Positions 54,331 to 63,516 of a stretch of DNA of 64,000 nucleotides are shown here, one piece after another. Numbering within the stretch: position 1 is the stretch's first letter; each line of letters opens with the position of its first letter. Both the position numbers and the translations under genes were made by a program. The notes beneath the pieces are model-generated. The model did no database searches, was not told the origin of the DNA, and saw only the letters and a list, made by a program, of their open reading frames with translations. Location: NCBI RefSeq assembly GCF_029239295.1, contig NZ_JAQZBC010000003.1, positions 62,001-126,000 of the forward strand, written 5' to 3'. Source of the DNA: Sphingomonas sp. GTDB lineage: Bacteria; Pseudomonadota; Alphaproteobacteria; Sphingomonadales; Sphingomonadaceae.

Positions 54331-54921
54331 ATGGAAATCCGGGTATCTGGTCACCAGGTCGAAACAGGTGACGCGCTGAAGGATCATGTCGACACCCGGC
54401 TACAGGGCATGGCCGAGAAGTATTTCAGTCGCGCGATTTCCGCGCAGGTTACGTTCGGCACCGGGCCCAATTCGGGGTTCAGTTGCGACATCGTGGCGCA
54501 TGTGATGCAGGGGCTGGTCCTGAAAGGCCGGCATGACGCGCAGGACGCGCACCTGGCATTCGACGGCGCGGCGGAAAAGATCGAAAAGCAGCTGCGCCGC
54601 TACATGCGACGCCTGAAGGACCGCAACGCCGGGCAGGTGCAGGCGCTGGCGGAGAACGGTGCCTATGACAATCTGGACAACGCCGGATACACGCTGTTCG
54701 CCGAACGGATCGGCGAGGAAGAGGAAGCCGATGCGCCGCTGATCGTCGCCGAAACGCGCGTCGACGTGCCCGATGCCTCGGTATCCGATGCGGTGATGAT
54801 GCTCGATCTGCGCAACACCACCGCGCTTTTGTTCAAGAACAGCGGGACGGGCGCCTACAACATGGTCTATCGGCGCGGCGACGGCACGATCGGCTGGGTC
54901 GAGCCGCAACGAGCGGGGTAA
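54331..54921 (+). CDS. hpf: long-form ribosome hibernation promoting factor HPF
   Basis: 196 residues from ATG 54331 (GGAG upstream; the ATG at 54316 overlaps that ribosome binding site). The N-terminal ribosome-binding domain (about 1-100: MEIRVSGHQVETGDALKDHVDTRL) is joined to a C-terminal dimerisation domain (VSDAVMMLDLRNTTALLFKNSGTGAYNMVYRRGDGTIGWVEP). The long form pairs 70S ribosomes into inactive 100S dimers. Adjacent to ptsN, as near rpoN in many proteobacteria, though rpoN is not in view. Confidence 0.94.
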   Translation: MEIRVSGHQVETGDALKDHVDTRLQGMAEKYFSRAISAQVTFGTGPNSGFSCDIVAHVMQGLVLKGRHDAQDAHLAFDGAAEKIEKQLRRYMRRLKDRNAGQVQALAENGAYDNLDNAGYTLFAERIGEEEEADAPLIVAETRVDVPDASVSDAVMMLDLRNTTALLFKNSGTGAYNMVYRRGDGTIGWVEPQRAG

Positions 54922-54933
54922 CGCCGAACCACG

Positions 54934-55413
54934 ATGGCGAGTGATTTAAGTGACCTCCTCCACCCCGACCTGGTCGTGGTCGGGGTGATGGCGAACAACA
55001 AGAAGATCCTGTTCCAGCAGCTGGGCGCGCTCGCGGGCCCGGCGCTGGGGCTTGATGCGTCTTTGGTGACCAATGCGCTCGCCGATCGTGAGAAGCTGGG
55101 ATCGACCGGCTTCGGCGGCGGGGTGGCGATCCCACATGCGCGCCTGCCGGGCCTGTCGCGCATCGTGCTGATCGTCGCCCGGCTGGCGCAGCCGATCGAG
55201 TTCAATGCGATCGACGACATGCCGGTCGACCTGGCGGTCGCAATGCTGTCTCCCGCCACGGCGGGAGCGGAGCATCTGAAGGCATTGGCGCGCGTGTCGG
55301 GGCGGTTTCGCGACCATGGTTTCGTTGCGAAGCTGCGCGGCGCCGGATCGCGCGATGCGATCTATGCGCTGCTGACGGCGGACGAGCCGGGGAGCGGGCG
55401 GAATGCAGCCTGA
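54934..55413 (+). CDS. ptsN: PTS IIA-like nitrogen-regulatory protein PtsN
   Basis: 159 residues. EIIA-Ntr, a phosphocarrier with a regulatory role. The phosphorylatable His is in GFGGGVAIPHARLPGLSRIV; MANNKKILFQQLGALAG is typical of the N-terminus. It overlaps the thioesterase gene by 11 bases and follows hpf by 12. Confidence 0.93.
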   Translation: MASDLSDLLHPDLVVVGVMANNKKILFQQLGALAGPALGLDASLVTNALADREKLGSTGFGGGVAIPHARLPGLSRIVLIVARLAQPIEFNAIDDMPVDLAVAMLSPATAGAEHLKALARVSGRFRDHGFVAKLRGAGSRDAIYALLTADEPGSGRNAA

Positions 55414-55855
55414 AGGCGCCGAGGCGCATCACCGCGCGCTGGAATCGCTGTACGCCGCCGCACCGATCAACCGCCTGTTCGCCTCCACCCTGTCGATTCC
55501 CGAGCCCGGCGTGGCGCGGATCAGTTTCGAGGTGACCCGGGATCATTACCACGCCGCCGGCGCGGCGCATGGCACGACCTATTTCAAGATGCTGGACGAC
55601 GCGGCCTTTTACGCGTGCAACAGCCTGATCACCGATCGCTTCCTGCTGACGACTCAGTTCAATCTGCTGCTGACGCGCCCGCTGTCGGCGGGGCCGGTGG
55701 TGGCCGAGGGGCGCTGGGTGAACGGCCAGCGCCGCGTGTTCCTGGGCGATGCGCGGCTGATCACCGCCGATGGCGAGGAAGTGGCGCGCGGCACCGGCAC
55801 GTTCATGCGCAGCCGGATCTCGCTGGCGAGCCTGCCGGGTTACCGCAGCGCGTGA
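55403..55855 (+). CDS. PaaI-type hotdog-fold thioesterase
   Basis: 150 residues. A single hotdog domain: GAAHGTTYFKMLDDAAFYACNSL (active-site helix) and LLTRPLSAGPVVAEGRWVNGQRRVFLGDARLITADGEEVARGTGTF. Acts on an acyl-CoA; substrate unknown. Its start overlaps the ptsN end, suggesting co-translation without an obvious functional link. Confidence 0.88.
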   Translation: MQPEGAEAHHRALESLYAAAPINRLFASTLSIPEPGVARISFEVTRDHYHAAGAAHGTTYFKMLDDAAFYACNSLITDRFLLTTQFNLLLTRPLSAGPVVAEGRWVNGQRRVFLGDARLITADGEEVARGTGTFMRSRISLASLPGYRSA

Positions 55856-55882
55856 CGACGCCGCAGCCATGACCGGGCGCCC

Positions 55883-56209
55883 GTGAGCCGCCGGCTGCCC
55901 ACCCATCTGCTGGTCGGCGCGTTGATCCGCCGGGTCAACGATGCCGGCGGAATCGCGGTCGTCCGTGCGCGCGGCGATGCTGATTCAGGCGCGATCCTGC
56001 TCATCCTGGAGCGCGAAAATGCGGTTGTGGAGCGCGCGATCGGGCCTGATGGCGGCGATATCCTGATCACCAGCGGACCCGCCGCGACGAGCGACGAGTC
56101 GATCGAGGATTATTGGAAACGGCGGCGTCAGCGCGATCCCGATCTATGGGTAGTGGCTCTGGACGTCGCGGACTCACAACGGTTCGCCGCTGAAACGATC
56201 CTGGGTTGA
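55883..56209 (+). CDS. DUF1491 family protein
   Basis: 108 residues starting at GTG. Family features: RLPTHLLVGALIRRVNDAGGIAVVRARGD, an acidic/Trp-rich segment IEDYWKRRRQRDPDLWVVALD and a short C-terminus. Soluble; function unknown. It follows the thioesterase gene by 27 bases and is probably in the same transcript. Confidence 0.82.
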   Translation: MSRRLPTHLLVGALIRRVNDAGGIAVVRARGDADSGAILLILERENAVVERAIGPDGGDILITSGPAATSDESIEDYWKRRRQRDPDLWVVALDVADSQRFAAETILG

Positions 56210-56375
56210 TTGACTCCCCGCGCCGCTGCGGCAAATCCCGCAAGCATAGTTTGAAAGCGTTGTGCCGCGGTGGGTGCGATCCACATCGGTGACGCAGTCG
56301 GGGGGGTCCCGGGCGATCGCTGTTCCTGAGGGAACCCGATCGCGTCCGCGTAACCACCGCACTTGAATGTAGAAG

Positions 56376-57008
56376 ATGTCGTTTCTTTCGCGGGCCGCGC
56401 TTGCCGCAGCCATGACGATCACGTTTTTCGGCCTGACTGCCCAGAGCACGGCCGGACTGGCTGCCGAGGTTGAGCATCTGCTCCCCCAGCCGACCGCTAC
56501 GGCGGCGACCCCGACGGTTTTCACACCGACGCCGGTCAAGCTTTCAGATCCTACCGATCTTGCCACTGATGAACTCGCGAGCGACGAAACGGTTGCATAT
56601 CCGTCGCTTGCCGCCGCAGTTGCCGCCCAGTCGACGCATGATGGCGACGACGAAGCGCTGCAGTGCCTGGCAGGCGCGATCTACTTCGAAACCCGCGGTG
56701 AACCGCTGTCGGGCCAGCTGGCGGTGGCCGAGGTCATCCTGAACCGCGCCAAGTCGGGGCGTTTCCCGTCGGACGTGTGCGAAGTGATCACCCAGCGCGG
56801 CCAGTTCGGCTTCGTGCGTGGTGGTCGCATCCCGAACATCAACGAGGACAGCAAGTCCTATCGTACTGCCGTCGCGGTGGCCAAGGTGGCGCTGAACGAC
56901 GCATGGGACGATCAGGCCGGTCCGGCGCTGTATTTCAACCGCGGCCGTGCGCCTGCGTCGGGCCTGAAGAAGGTCGCGTCGATCGGCAACCATATCTTCT
57001 GGCGCTAA
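56376..57008 (+). CDS. cell-wall hydrolase, SleB-type
   Basis: 210 residues. N-terminal hydrophobic export segment (about 8-30), a Thr/Pro-rich linker, then a hydrolase_2/SleB domain: LQCLAGAIYFETRGEPLSGQLAVAEVILNRAKSGRFPSDVCEVITQRGQFGFVRGG. The Glu in YFETRGE is the expected catalytic acid of this lytic transglycosylase-like fold. Probably remodels peptidoglycan in the periplasm. Preceded by a gap of about 166 bases with a hairpin-rich GC sequence. Confidence 0.88.
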   Translation: MSFLSRAALAAAMTITFFGLTAQSTAGLAAEVEHLLPQPTATAATPTVFTPTPVKLSDPTDLATDELASDETVAYPSLAAAVAAQSTHDGDDEALQCLAGAIYFETRGEPLSGQLAVAEVILNRAKSGRFPSDVCEVITQRGQFGFVRGGRIPNINEDSKSYRTAVAVAKVALNDAWDDQAGPALYFNRGRAPASGLKKVASIGNHIFWR

Positions 57009-57058
57009 GCCGCTTTTTGATGCCGATTACGGGCTGAGCCCTTCTCATTGTTCCTGCA

Positions 57059-57568
57059 ATGTTCTATGAAGCGGGCGTGCTGACCACGCCCGCTTCTTGC
57101 GTTGACGATCCCGATTCGCCGCTGTGCGCCGCCGACGTGGCGCGCGGAGTGACGCGATTGCTGTTGCGCCACGAACTGGTCGCGATGCCCGAGGTGCCGC
57201 TGGACGGCGGCCGGCGGGTCGACCTGATGGCGCTCGACGTGCGCGGGCAGATCACGATCATCGAGATCAAGGTGTCGCGCGCCGACCTGCTGGGCGACAA
57301 CAAGTGGCAGGATTACCTGCCGCATTGCGACCGCTTCTTCTGGGCGGTGCCGGCGGGGTTTGATCATGGACCGATCGCCGGGCCCGCCTTCCTGCCCGAG
57401 CGGACCGGGCTGATCGTCGCCGATCGCTATGACGCCGCCGTGGTGCGCGAAGCGAAGACCGAGGCGATGAACACCCATAGTCGCAAGAAATGCACGTTGG
57501 CCTTTGCCCGGCGTGCCGCCCGGCGCCTGATCGCTCAGGTTGATCCGGACGCGATCCAGGGCTGGTAG
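57059..57568 (+). CDS. mmcB: MmcB family DNA repair protein
   Basis: 169 residues. Matches the MmcB group from alphaproteobacteria, a nuclease-like protein associated with mitomycin/ImuABC DNA-damage tolerance in Caulobacter. Conserved: LLLRHELVAMPEVPLDGGRRVDLMALDVRGQITIIEIKVSRADLLGDNKWQDYLPHCDRFFWAVP, which contains the D...EIK restriction-like nuclease signature. A repair role is taken from the family. Monocistronic. Confidence 0.88.
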   Translation: MFYEAGVLTTPASCVDDPDSPLCAADVARGVTRLLLRHELVAMPEVPLDGGRRVDLMALDVRGQITIIEIKVSRADLLGDNKWQDYLPHCDRFFWAVPAGFDHGPIAGPAFLPERTGLIVADRYDAAVVREAKTEAMNTHSRKKCTLAFARRAARRLIAQVDPDAIQGW

Positions 57569-57658
57569 CCGCGCGCTGACGGCCATTGCGCCCAGCCGCG
57601 GTGCCCCCTGTCCGATTCGTCATTTGCCTCCTTCGCTGCGACGGCGCAGGACGAACCC

Positions 57659-59149
57659 ATGAGCGAGGGGGCGGACGATCAGCGCGCCGGCGATGCACGG
57701 CACGGAGGGCTTTCGCCCGACGCGCTGCGTGATCGTTTCGCCGTTGCCGCGTGCCAGCATGACAAGGGGCGGCTTGCTGCCTGCGAGCGGCTCGACATCC
57801 TGTTCGACGAAGGAACGCTGACCGCGCTAACGACCGGCGACGGGCTGATCACGGCATGGGGCCAGATCGGTGGCCGCGCGATATTCGCCTTCGCGCAGGA
57901 TGTGACCGACGGGCAGGGGATCGTCACCGCGCAGCATGGCGCGCGTATCGTTGAGCTGCTGGAACGGGCGGCCGCCGCGCAAACACCGGCGGTGGGCCTG
58001 TATGATTCGGCGGGGCTCGCGGTTGAACAGGGATTGGCGGCGCTGGCGGGGCAGGGGGCGGTGCTCCGCGCGCTGGCCGCCCGCAGCGGCGCCGCGCCGC
58101 ATATCGCACTGGTATTCGGGGACGCGATCGGCCCGGCCGCCTTCGCGCCCGCCATGGCGGATGTCACCTTCATGCTGGCGCGCGCCGCGAAGGTCTGTGT
58201 CGCCGGGCCGGCGGTGCTTCGCGCGGCGACCGGGGAACTGGCGACGGCCGAGGCACTGGGCGGGGCATCGCTTCATGCCACCACCACCGGGCTGGTCGAC
58301 CGTGTCTTTGCCGATGAGATCGAGATGGTGTTCGCCGCGCGCAGCGTGGTGGGATGGCTGGCGGCGGAGCGGTCGGCAGCCGATGGCGAGCCGCCACTGG
58401 CGTTGCACCTCGACACGCTGGTGCCGACCGACGCCGCTGAACCCTATGACATGCGCGAACTGGTGCTGGCGATCGCCGATCGGGGTGACTGGTTCGAGCT
58501 TCAGCCCGATCATGCCGGTGCGATGCTGTGCGGGCTGGCGCGGATCGATGGCCGCAGCGTCGGTATCGTCGCGAACCAGCCACTGGTCGCCGGCGGGGTG
58601 ATCGACCGCCTGGGGATCGCCAAGGCCAATCACCTGGTGACGCTGTGCGCCGCGCAGGGCCTGCCCATCGTCACGCTGGTGGATTCGCCCGGGTTGATGC
58701 CCGGCGTCAACGAGGAGGCGGGCGGGATTGTGGCGGCGGCGGCGGGCTTGATCGCGGCTTATGCGCGCGCCGACGTGCCGGTGATCAGCGTGGCGACGCG
58801 GCGCGCGATCGGCCCGGCCTGGCTGCTGATGGCGCCGCGGGCAGGGGAAGGCTCGGTGGCGCGTGGTGCCTGCTTCGCCTGGCCGAGCGCGGAGATCGGC
58901 GCGATCGGCGCTGCGGCTGGCGCACGCCTCCTGTTCGGGGGAGGCGAGGACGCGGGGACGCGCGAGAAAGTGCGTGACTATGCCGCGCGCATCGCTGATC
59001 CGGAGCATGCCGTAGCGGCAGGCGTCATCGACGCGGTGATCCGGCCCGCCGCAACGCGGGCGACAATCGCGCTGGCGCTCGGCCGAATTGATGCGCAAGG
59101 TTCCGGCAGATCACTGCCACACCCAGCTCCACAGGGAGCGGGACAATGA
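57659..59149 (+). CDS. divergent biotin-dependent carboxyltransferase subunit
   Basis: 496 residues. The overall two-half crotonase-type layout of acyl-CoA carboxylase beta subunits is clear: KGRLAACERLDILFDEGTL, LDTLVPTDAAEPYDMRELVLAIADRGDWFELQPDHAGAMLCGLARIDGRSVGIVANQPLVAGGVID and LVDSPGLMPGVNEEAGGI. The glycine-rich acyl/biotin oxyanion segments differ from PccB/AccD types: DSAGLAVEQG for SGGARIQEG, GDAIGPAAF for GPCAGGA, and AIGPAWLLM for YGGAYDVM. It is followed by enoyl-CoA hydratase, bioB and a biotin carboxylase gene, so a short-chain or branched acyl-CoA carboxylase is likely. Substrate unknown. Confidence 0.8.
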   Translation: MSEGADDQRAGDARHGGLSPDALRDRFAVAACQHDKGRLAACERLDILFDEGTLTALTTGDGLITAWGQIGGRAIFAFAQDVTDGQGIVTAQHGARIVELLERAAAAQTPAVGLYDSAGLAVEQGLAALAGQGAVLRALAARSGAAPHIALVFGDAIGPAAFAPAMADVTFMLARAAKVCVAGPAVLRAATGELATAEALGGASLHATTTGLVDRVFADEIEMVFAARSVVGWLAAERSAADGEPPLALHLDTLVPTDAAEPYDMRELVLAIADRGDWFELQPDHAGAMLCGLARIDGRSVGIVANQPLVAGGVIDRLGIAKANHLVTLCAAQGLPIVTLVDSPGLMPGVNEEAGGIVAAAAGLIAAYARADVPVISVATRRAIGPAWLLMAPRAGEGSVARGACFAWPSAEIGAIGAAAGARLLFGGGEDAGTREKVRDYAARIADPEHAVAAGVIDAVIRPAATRATIALALGRIDAQGSGRSLPHPAPQGAGQ

Positions 59150-59164
59150 AGGAGAGAGACCGAA

Positions 59165-59956
59165 ATGGCTGATTACGAAACGATCCTGACCGAGAAGAAG
59201 GGCGATGTCCTGGTCATCACGCTCAACCGTCCCGAGCGTCTGAATGCGGCGTCGATCCAGCTGGCGGAGGATCTGACGGTCGCGCTGTACGATCTTCAGG
59301 GCGCGCGCGCCGTGCTGCTGACCGGCGGGGGCCGGGCGTTCTGTTCGGGCGCGGACCTGCAGGCACGCGGTGGCGGCGAGACCCGCATCAAGGGCGGCGA
59401 CACCAGCCACCGGGCGCTGATGAACTTCTACAACCCGCTGATGAGCCAGATCCTGAACCTGTCGGTGCCGGTCGTCACCGCGGTGAACGGCCCGGCGGCG
59501 GGCGTCGGCTGCTCCATGGGCTTGGCGGGCGATTTCGTGTTCGCCGGCAAGAGCGCCTATTTCCTCCAGGCGTTCGTCAACATCGGGCTGGTGCCCGACG
59601 GCGGATCGACCTGGCTGCTGGCCAAGACGATCGGCAAGGCGCGCGCGACGCAGATGATGATGCTGGGCGAGCGGATCAGCGCCGAGCAGGCCGAGCAATG
59701 GGGCCTGATCTACAAGGCGGTCGACGATGCCGTGCTGATGGACGAGGCGCTGGCGCTGGCGACGCGCCTGGCCGCCGGCCCGACGGTCGCGCTGTCGGCG
59801 ATGCGCCGCAACATCATGACCGCGCTGGACGGCACGTTCGACCAGGTGCTGCGCGCCGAGGCCGAGGGCCAGCGGCTGGCGGGCGGATCGGAAGATTCGC
59901 GCGAGGGCGGCATGAGCTTCCTCGAAAAGCGCAAGCCCGTGTTCAAGGGGCGGTGA
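59165..59956 (+). CDS. enoyl-CoA hydratase/isomerase family protein
   Basis: 263 residues. Crotonase fold: VLVITLNRPERLNAASIQLAEDL, AVLLTGGGRAFCSGADLQARG (oxyanion-hole strand), VVTAVNGPAAGVGCSMGLAGDFVFAGKSAYFLQAFVNIGLVPDGGSTWLLAKTIGKARA. The Pro-Asp-Gly-Gly-Ser segment sits where hydratases often have the catalytic Glu, so isomerase-type chemistry (PaaG-like) is possible. It follows the carboxyltransferase by 15 bases with GGAGAGA before the ATG, and is likely in one operon. Confidence 0.9.
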   Translation: MADYETILTEKKGDVLVITLNRPERLNAASIQLAEDLTVALYDLQGARAVLLTGGGRAFCSGADLQARGGGETRIKGGDTSHRALMNFYNPLMSQILNLSVPVVTAVNGPAAGVGCSMGLAGDFVFAGKSAYFLQAFVNIGLVPDGGSTWLLAKTIGKARATQMMMLGERISAEQAEQWGLIYKAVDDAVLMDEALALATRLAAGPTVALSAMRRNIMTALDGTFDQVLRAEAEGQRLAGGSEDSREGGMSFLEKRKPVFKGR

Positions 59957-60037
59957 ACCGTTGGCGGCCATCGTGCCGCCAGTGAACATCCATGGCGTTC
60001 CGGTGCGTTGAGCATCGGAACCGCTATGGAGACGATG

Positions 60038-60415
60038 ATGATCAGGATGCTCACCCTTGCGACCGCGGCAACGCTGTCGATGGCGGCGCCGGCCGGCGCG
60101 CAGACCCAGGCGAGCATGAATGCGCAGGCCGGGCAGGATCTGCGCCGCGCCGATGCGGCGCTCAACGCGCAATGGAAGCGCACCTATGCCCAGATGAAGC
60201 AGCGTGACGCGCGCGACCGCTCCGGCGGTTTCAACTATGCGGCCGCGACGCTTGCCAGCCAGCGCGCGTGGCTGCAATTCCGCGACAAGCAATGCGTGAT
60301 CGAAGGCGCCGAGTTCGCGGGCGGATCGCTGCAGGCGATGACGCGTGCGCAATGCCTGACCCGGCTCACCCAAGAGCGGACGGCGCAATTGAGGAAGATG
60401 ATGTGGACACGTTGA
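60038..60415 (+). CDS. LprI/DUF1311-type secreted protein
   Basis: 125 residues from ATG 60038 (GGAG 6 bases upstream; earlier ATGs at 60026 and 60035 are less well spaced). Signal peptide [22 protein letters not shown]. Mature domain: [31 protein letters not shown] and [15 protein letters not shown], with two Cys expected to form a disulfide. The family includes mycobacterial LprI, a lysozyme inhibitor; function here is unproven. It overlaps bioB by 13 bases. Confidence 0.85.
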   Translation: MIRMLTLATAATLSMAAPAGAQTQASMNAQAGQDLRRADAALNAQWKRTYAQMKQRDARDRSGGFNYAAATLASQRAWLQFRDKQCVIEGAEFAGGSLQAMTRAQCLTRLTQERTAQLRKMMWTR

Positions 60416-61437
60416 ACCGGACGCACGCGATGCCCAACGACGGGACCCGCAACGACTGGATCCGCGAGGAAATCGCCGCGCTGTTCGACCTGCCGTTCGA
60501 TGACCTGATGTGGCAGGCGCAGGGGGTGCACCGCGCGCACCACGCCGCCGGGCAGGTGCAATTGTGCACGCTGTTGTCGATCAAGACCGGCGGCTGCCCG
60601 GAGGATTGCGGCTATTGCTCGCAATCGGTGCATGCCGACAGCGGGGTGAAGGCGACCAAGCTGATGGACGTGCGCGCGGTGCTGCAGCGCGCGGCCGAGG
60701 CGCGTGACGCGGGCAGCCAGCGGTTCTGCATGGGTGCGGCGTGGCGCAATCCGAAGGACCGCGACATGGACGCGATCATCGCGATGATCGAGGGCGTGCG
60801 CGCGATGGGGATGGAAACGTGCATGACGTTGGGCATGCTGACCCCGGCGCAGGCGCAGCGGCTGAGCCAGGCCGGGCTCGACTATTACAACCACAATATC
60901 GACACCGCGCCCGAACGCTATGGCGAGGTGATCACCACGCGCAGCTTCGACGAGCGGCTCGACACGCTGGAGCATGTTCGCAACGCCGGGATCAACGTGT
61001 GCTGCGGCGGGATCGTCGGCATGGGCGAGACGCGCGCCGATCGCGTCGGCTTCGTCCATGCGCTCGCGACGCTGCCGCGCCATCCGGAAAGCGTGCCGGT
61101 CAACGCGCTGGTGCCGGTAAAGGGTACCGTGCTGGGCGACATGCTGGCCGATACGCCGCTGGCGAAGATCGACGACATTGAGTTCGTCCGCACGGTGGCG
61201 GTGGCGCGCATCACCATGCCGCGCTCCATGGTGCGCCTGTCCGCCGGGCGCGAATCGATGAGCGAGGCGACCCAGGCCTTGTGCTTCATGGCGGGCGCCA
61301 ATTCGATCTTCACCGGCGACAAGCTGCTGACGGCGGGCAACCGCGGCGACAGCGCGGACGCGTCGCTGTTCGCCAAGCTGGGGTTGCAGCCGATGGTGGC
61401 GGAAGAGCCGATGCGGGTGTGCGAAGCGGCCGCCTGA
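60403..61437 (+). CDS. bioB: biotin synthase BioB
   Basis: 344 residues from GTG 60403 (GAGGAAG 5 bases before; ATG 60430 is an alternative). A radical-SAM enzyme inserting sulfur into dethiobiotin. Cluster motif [11 protein letters not shown] (three Cys), [13 protein letters not shown] and [18 protein letters not shown]. Lying between a carboxyltransferase and a biotin carboxylase gene suggests coordinated supply of the cofactor, although the other bio genes are not here. Confidence 0.96.
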   Translation: MDTLNRTHAMPNDGTRNDWIREEIAALFDLPFDDLMWQAQGVHRAHHAAGQVQLCTLLSIKTGGCPEDCGYCSQSVHADSGVKATKLMDVRAVLQRAAEARDAGSQRFCMGAAWRNPKDRDMDAIIAMIEGVRAMGMETCMTLGMLTPAQAQRLSQAGLDYYNHNIDTAPERYGEVITTRSFDERLDTLEHVRNAGINVCCGGIVGMGETRADRVGFVHALATLPRHPESVPVNALVPVKGTVLGDMLADTPLAKIDDIEFVRTVAVARITMPRSMVRLSAGRESMSEATQALCFMAGANSIFTGDKLLTAGNRGDSADASLFAKLGLQPMVAEEPMRVCEAAA

Positions 61438-61456
61438 TCGGGCGGGGGCGGCGCGA

Positions 61457-63418
61457 GTGTTCGGGAAGATCCTGATCGCCAACCGGGGCGAGATCGCGTG
61501 CCGCGTGATCCGCACCGCGCGGCGGATGAACATCGCCACGGTGGCGGTCTATTCTGACGCGGACGCGCGTGCGCCGCATGTCACGATGGCCGATGAGGCG
61601 ATCAGGATCGGCCCCGCGCCGGCCAGCGACAGCTATTTGCGCGGTGACCTGATCCTGGAGGCGGCAAAGCGGACCGGGACGGAGGCGATTCACCCGGGCT
61701 ACGGCTTTCTTTCCGAACGCGCCGATTTCGCCGAGGCCTGCGCCGCCGCCGGAATCGCCTTCATCGGCCCACCCGCGGCGGCGATCGCGGCGATGGGCGA
61801 CAAGATCCAATCGAAGAAGATCGCAGAAGCCGCCGGGGTGAATGTGGTCCCCGGCCATCCGGGCCCGGTCTCCGACACGGCCGAGGCGCTGCGGGTGGCG
61901 GCGGCGATAGGCTACCCGGTGATGATCAAGGCGTCGGCCGGCGGCGGGGGCAAGGGGATGCGGCTGGCGCATGACGAGGCGGGCGTGCGCGACGGCTTCG
62001 ACGCGACCCGGCGCGAGGCGGCGGCCGCCTTTGGCGACGACCGAGTACTGATCGAGAAATTCATCGAGCGGCCCCGCCATATCGAGATCCAGCTGCTCGG
62101 CGATCAGCATGGCAATCTGGTGTATCTGGGGGAGCGTGAATGTTCGATCCAGCGCCGCCACCAGAAAGTGGTGGAGGAGGCGCCATCCCCCTTCGTCACG
62201 CCAGCGATGCGCCGTGCGATGGGGGAGCAGGCGATCGCGCTGGCGCGGGCCGTTGGCTATCATAGTGCCGGCACCGTTGAGCTGATCGTATCGGGCGGCG
62301 ATCCGAGCGGCGCCGGTTTCTACTTCCTGGAAATGAACACGCGGCTTCAGGTCGAGCATCCGGTGACCGAGGCGATCACCGGCGTCGACCTGGTCGAGCA
62401 GATGATCCGCGTCGCGGCCGGCGAGCGGCTGGCGCTGACGCAGGATCAGGTGGCGCTGAACGGCTGGGCGATCGAGACGCGCATCTATGCCGAGGATCCG
62501 TATCGCGGTTTCCTGCCCAGCACCGGGCGGCTGATCCGCTACGCGCCGCCAGCGGCCGGCGCCGATCCACACGGCGCCCGTATCCGCATCGACGATGGCG
62601 TGGCCGAGGGAAGCGCGATCACGCGATTCTATGATCCGATGATCGCCAAGCTGATCAGCTGGGCACCGGACCGGGCGGGCGCGATCGATGCGCAGGCGCG
62701 GGCACTGGAGCAGTTCGAGATCGAAGGGCCGGCGACCAACATCGATCTCGCCGCCGCGCTGATGCGTCATCCACGCTTTCGTGCGGGAGATCTGGAAACC
62801 GGCTTCATCGCGCAGGAATATCCCGGCGGGTTCGACGGTGCGCCGATCGATCCGGTGCGGCGGCGCGCGCTGATCGCGCTGGCGGTGCGGCTCGCCGCCG
62901 CGGATCTAAACGGTGCCGGCGTGCGCGATTGGTCGGTACGGATCGGGAGCGAGGATGTGGCCGCTGCGATCACCGGCAACGCCGTGACGGTCGAGGGGGG
63001 GACGCTGTCGATCGATCCTGTCGCGGTGCCCGGCTCCGCGATCGTGCGGGCCATGGTCAATGGCGATCCGCTGACCGCGCATGTCACGCGGACGCCATTG
63101 GGCATGGTGTTGCGCAGCGGCGGCGCGCGGCTGGACCTGCGCGTGCTGCCGGCGCGCATCGCGACCTATGCCGATCATCTCACGAACGGTGACAAGGACG
63201 CAGGCCCACCGGGCATCGTGGCGCCGATGGCGGGGGTGGTGGCGCAGGTCATGGTGCGTCGCGGACAGCACGTACAGGCAGGCGAGCCGATTGCTGTTAT
63301 CGAAGCCATGAAGATGGAGAATGTCGTGCGCGCGGATCGCGCCGGCATCGTGGCGACAGTGATGGTGACGACAGGCCAGAACATCTCGGCCGATCAGGTG
63401 ATGATCGATTTCGCCTGA
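61457..63418 (+). CDS. acyl-CoA carboxylase alpha subunit: biotin carboxylase + BCCP
   Basis: 653 residues starting with GTG. Biotin carboxylase (about 1-450): FGKILIANRGEIACRVIRTARRM, AIHPGYGFLSERADFAEAC, ASAGGGGKGMRL (ATP grasp) and EMNTRLQVEHPVTEAITGVDLVEQMI. A linker domain leads to a C-terminal biotinyl domain with the target Lys in VIEAMKMENVVRA. Architecture is that of propionyl-/methylcrotonyl-CoA carboxylase alpha subunits. The presumed partner is the divergent carboxyltransferase at 57659; the acyl-CoA substrate cannot be read from the sequence. Confidence 0.94.
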   Translation: MFGKILIANRGEIACRVIRTARRMNIATVAVYSDADARAPHVTMADEAIRIGPAPASDSYLRGDLILEAAKRTGTEAIHPGYGFLSERADFAEACAAAGIAFIGPPAAAIAAMGDKIQSKKIAEAAGVNVVPGHPGPVSDTAEALRVAAAIGYPVMIKASAGGGGKGMRLAHDEAGVRDGFDATRREAAAAFGDDRVLIEKFIERPRHIEIQLLGDQHGNLVYLGERECSIQRRHQKVVEEAPSPFVTPAMRRAMGEQAIALARAVGYHSAGTVELIVSGGDPSGAGFYFLEMNTRLQVEHPVTEAITGVDLVEQMIRVAAGERLALTQDQVALNGWAIETRIYAEDPYRGFLPSTGRLIRYAPPAAGADPHGARIRIDDGVAEGSAITRFYDPMIAKLISWAPDRAGAIDAQARALEQFEIEGPATNIDLAAALMRHPRFRAGDLETGFIAQEYPGGFDGAPIDPVRRRALIALAVRLAAADLNGAGVRDWSVRIGSEDVAAAITGNAVTVEGGTLSIDPVAVPGSAIVRAMVNGDPLTAHVTRTPLGMVLRSGGARLDLRVLPARIATYADHLTNGDKDAGPPGIVAPMAGVVAQVMVRRGQHVQAGEPIAVIEAMKMENVVRADRAGIVATVMVTTGQNISADQVMIDFA

Positions 63419-63516
63419 TCTGCGTTGTGGAGCGTTCCGGGGCGTGGGATTTCAACCGTGCGACAATTCGCGACACTAAAGTGCTGGACCGTTTTCGCGG
63501 GCACGGTCATGCCGTG

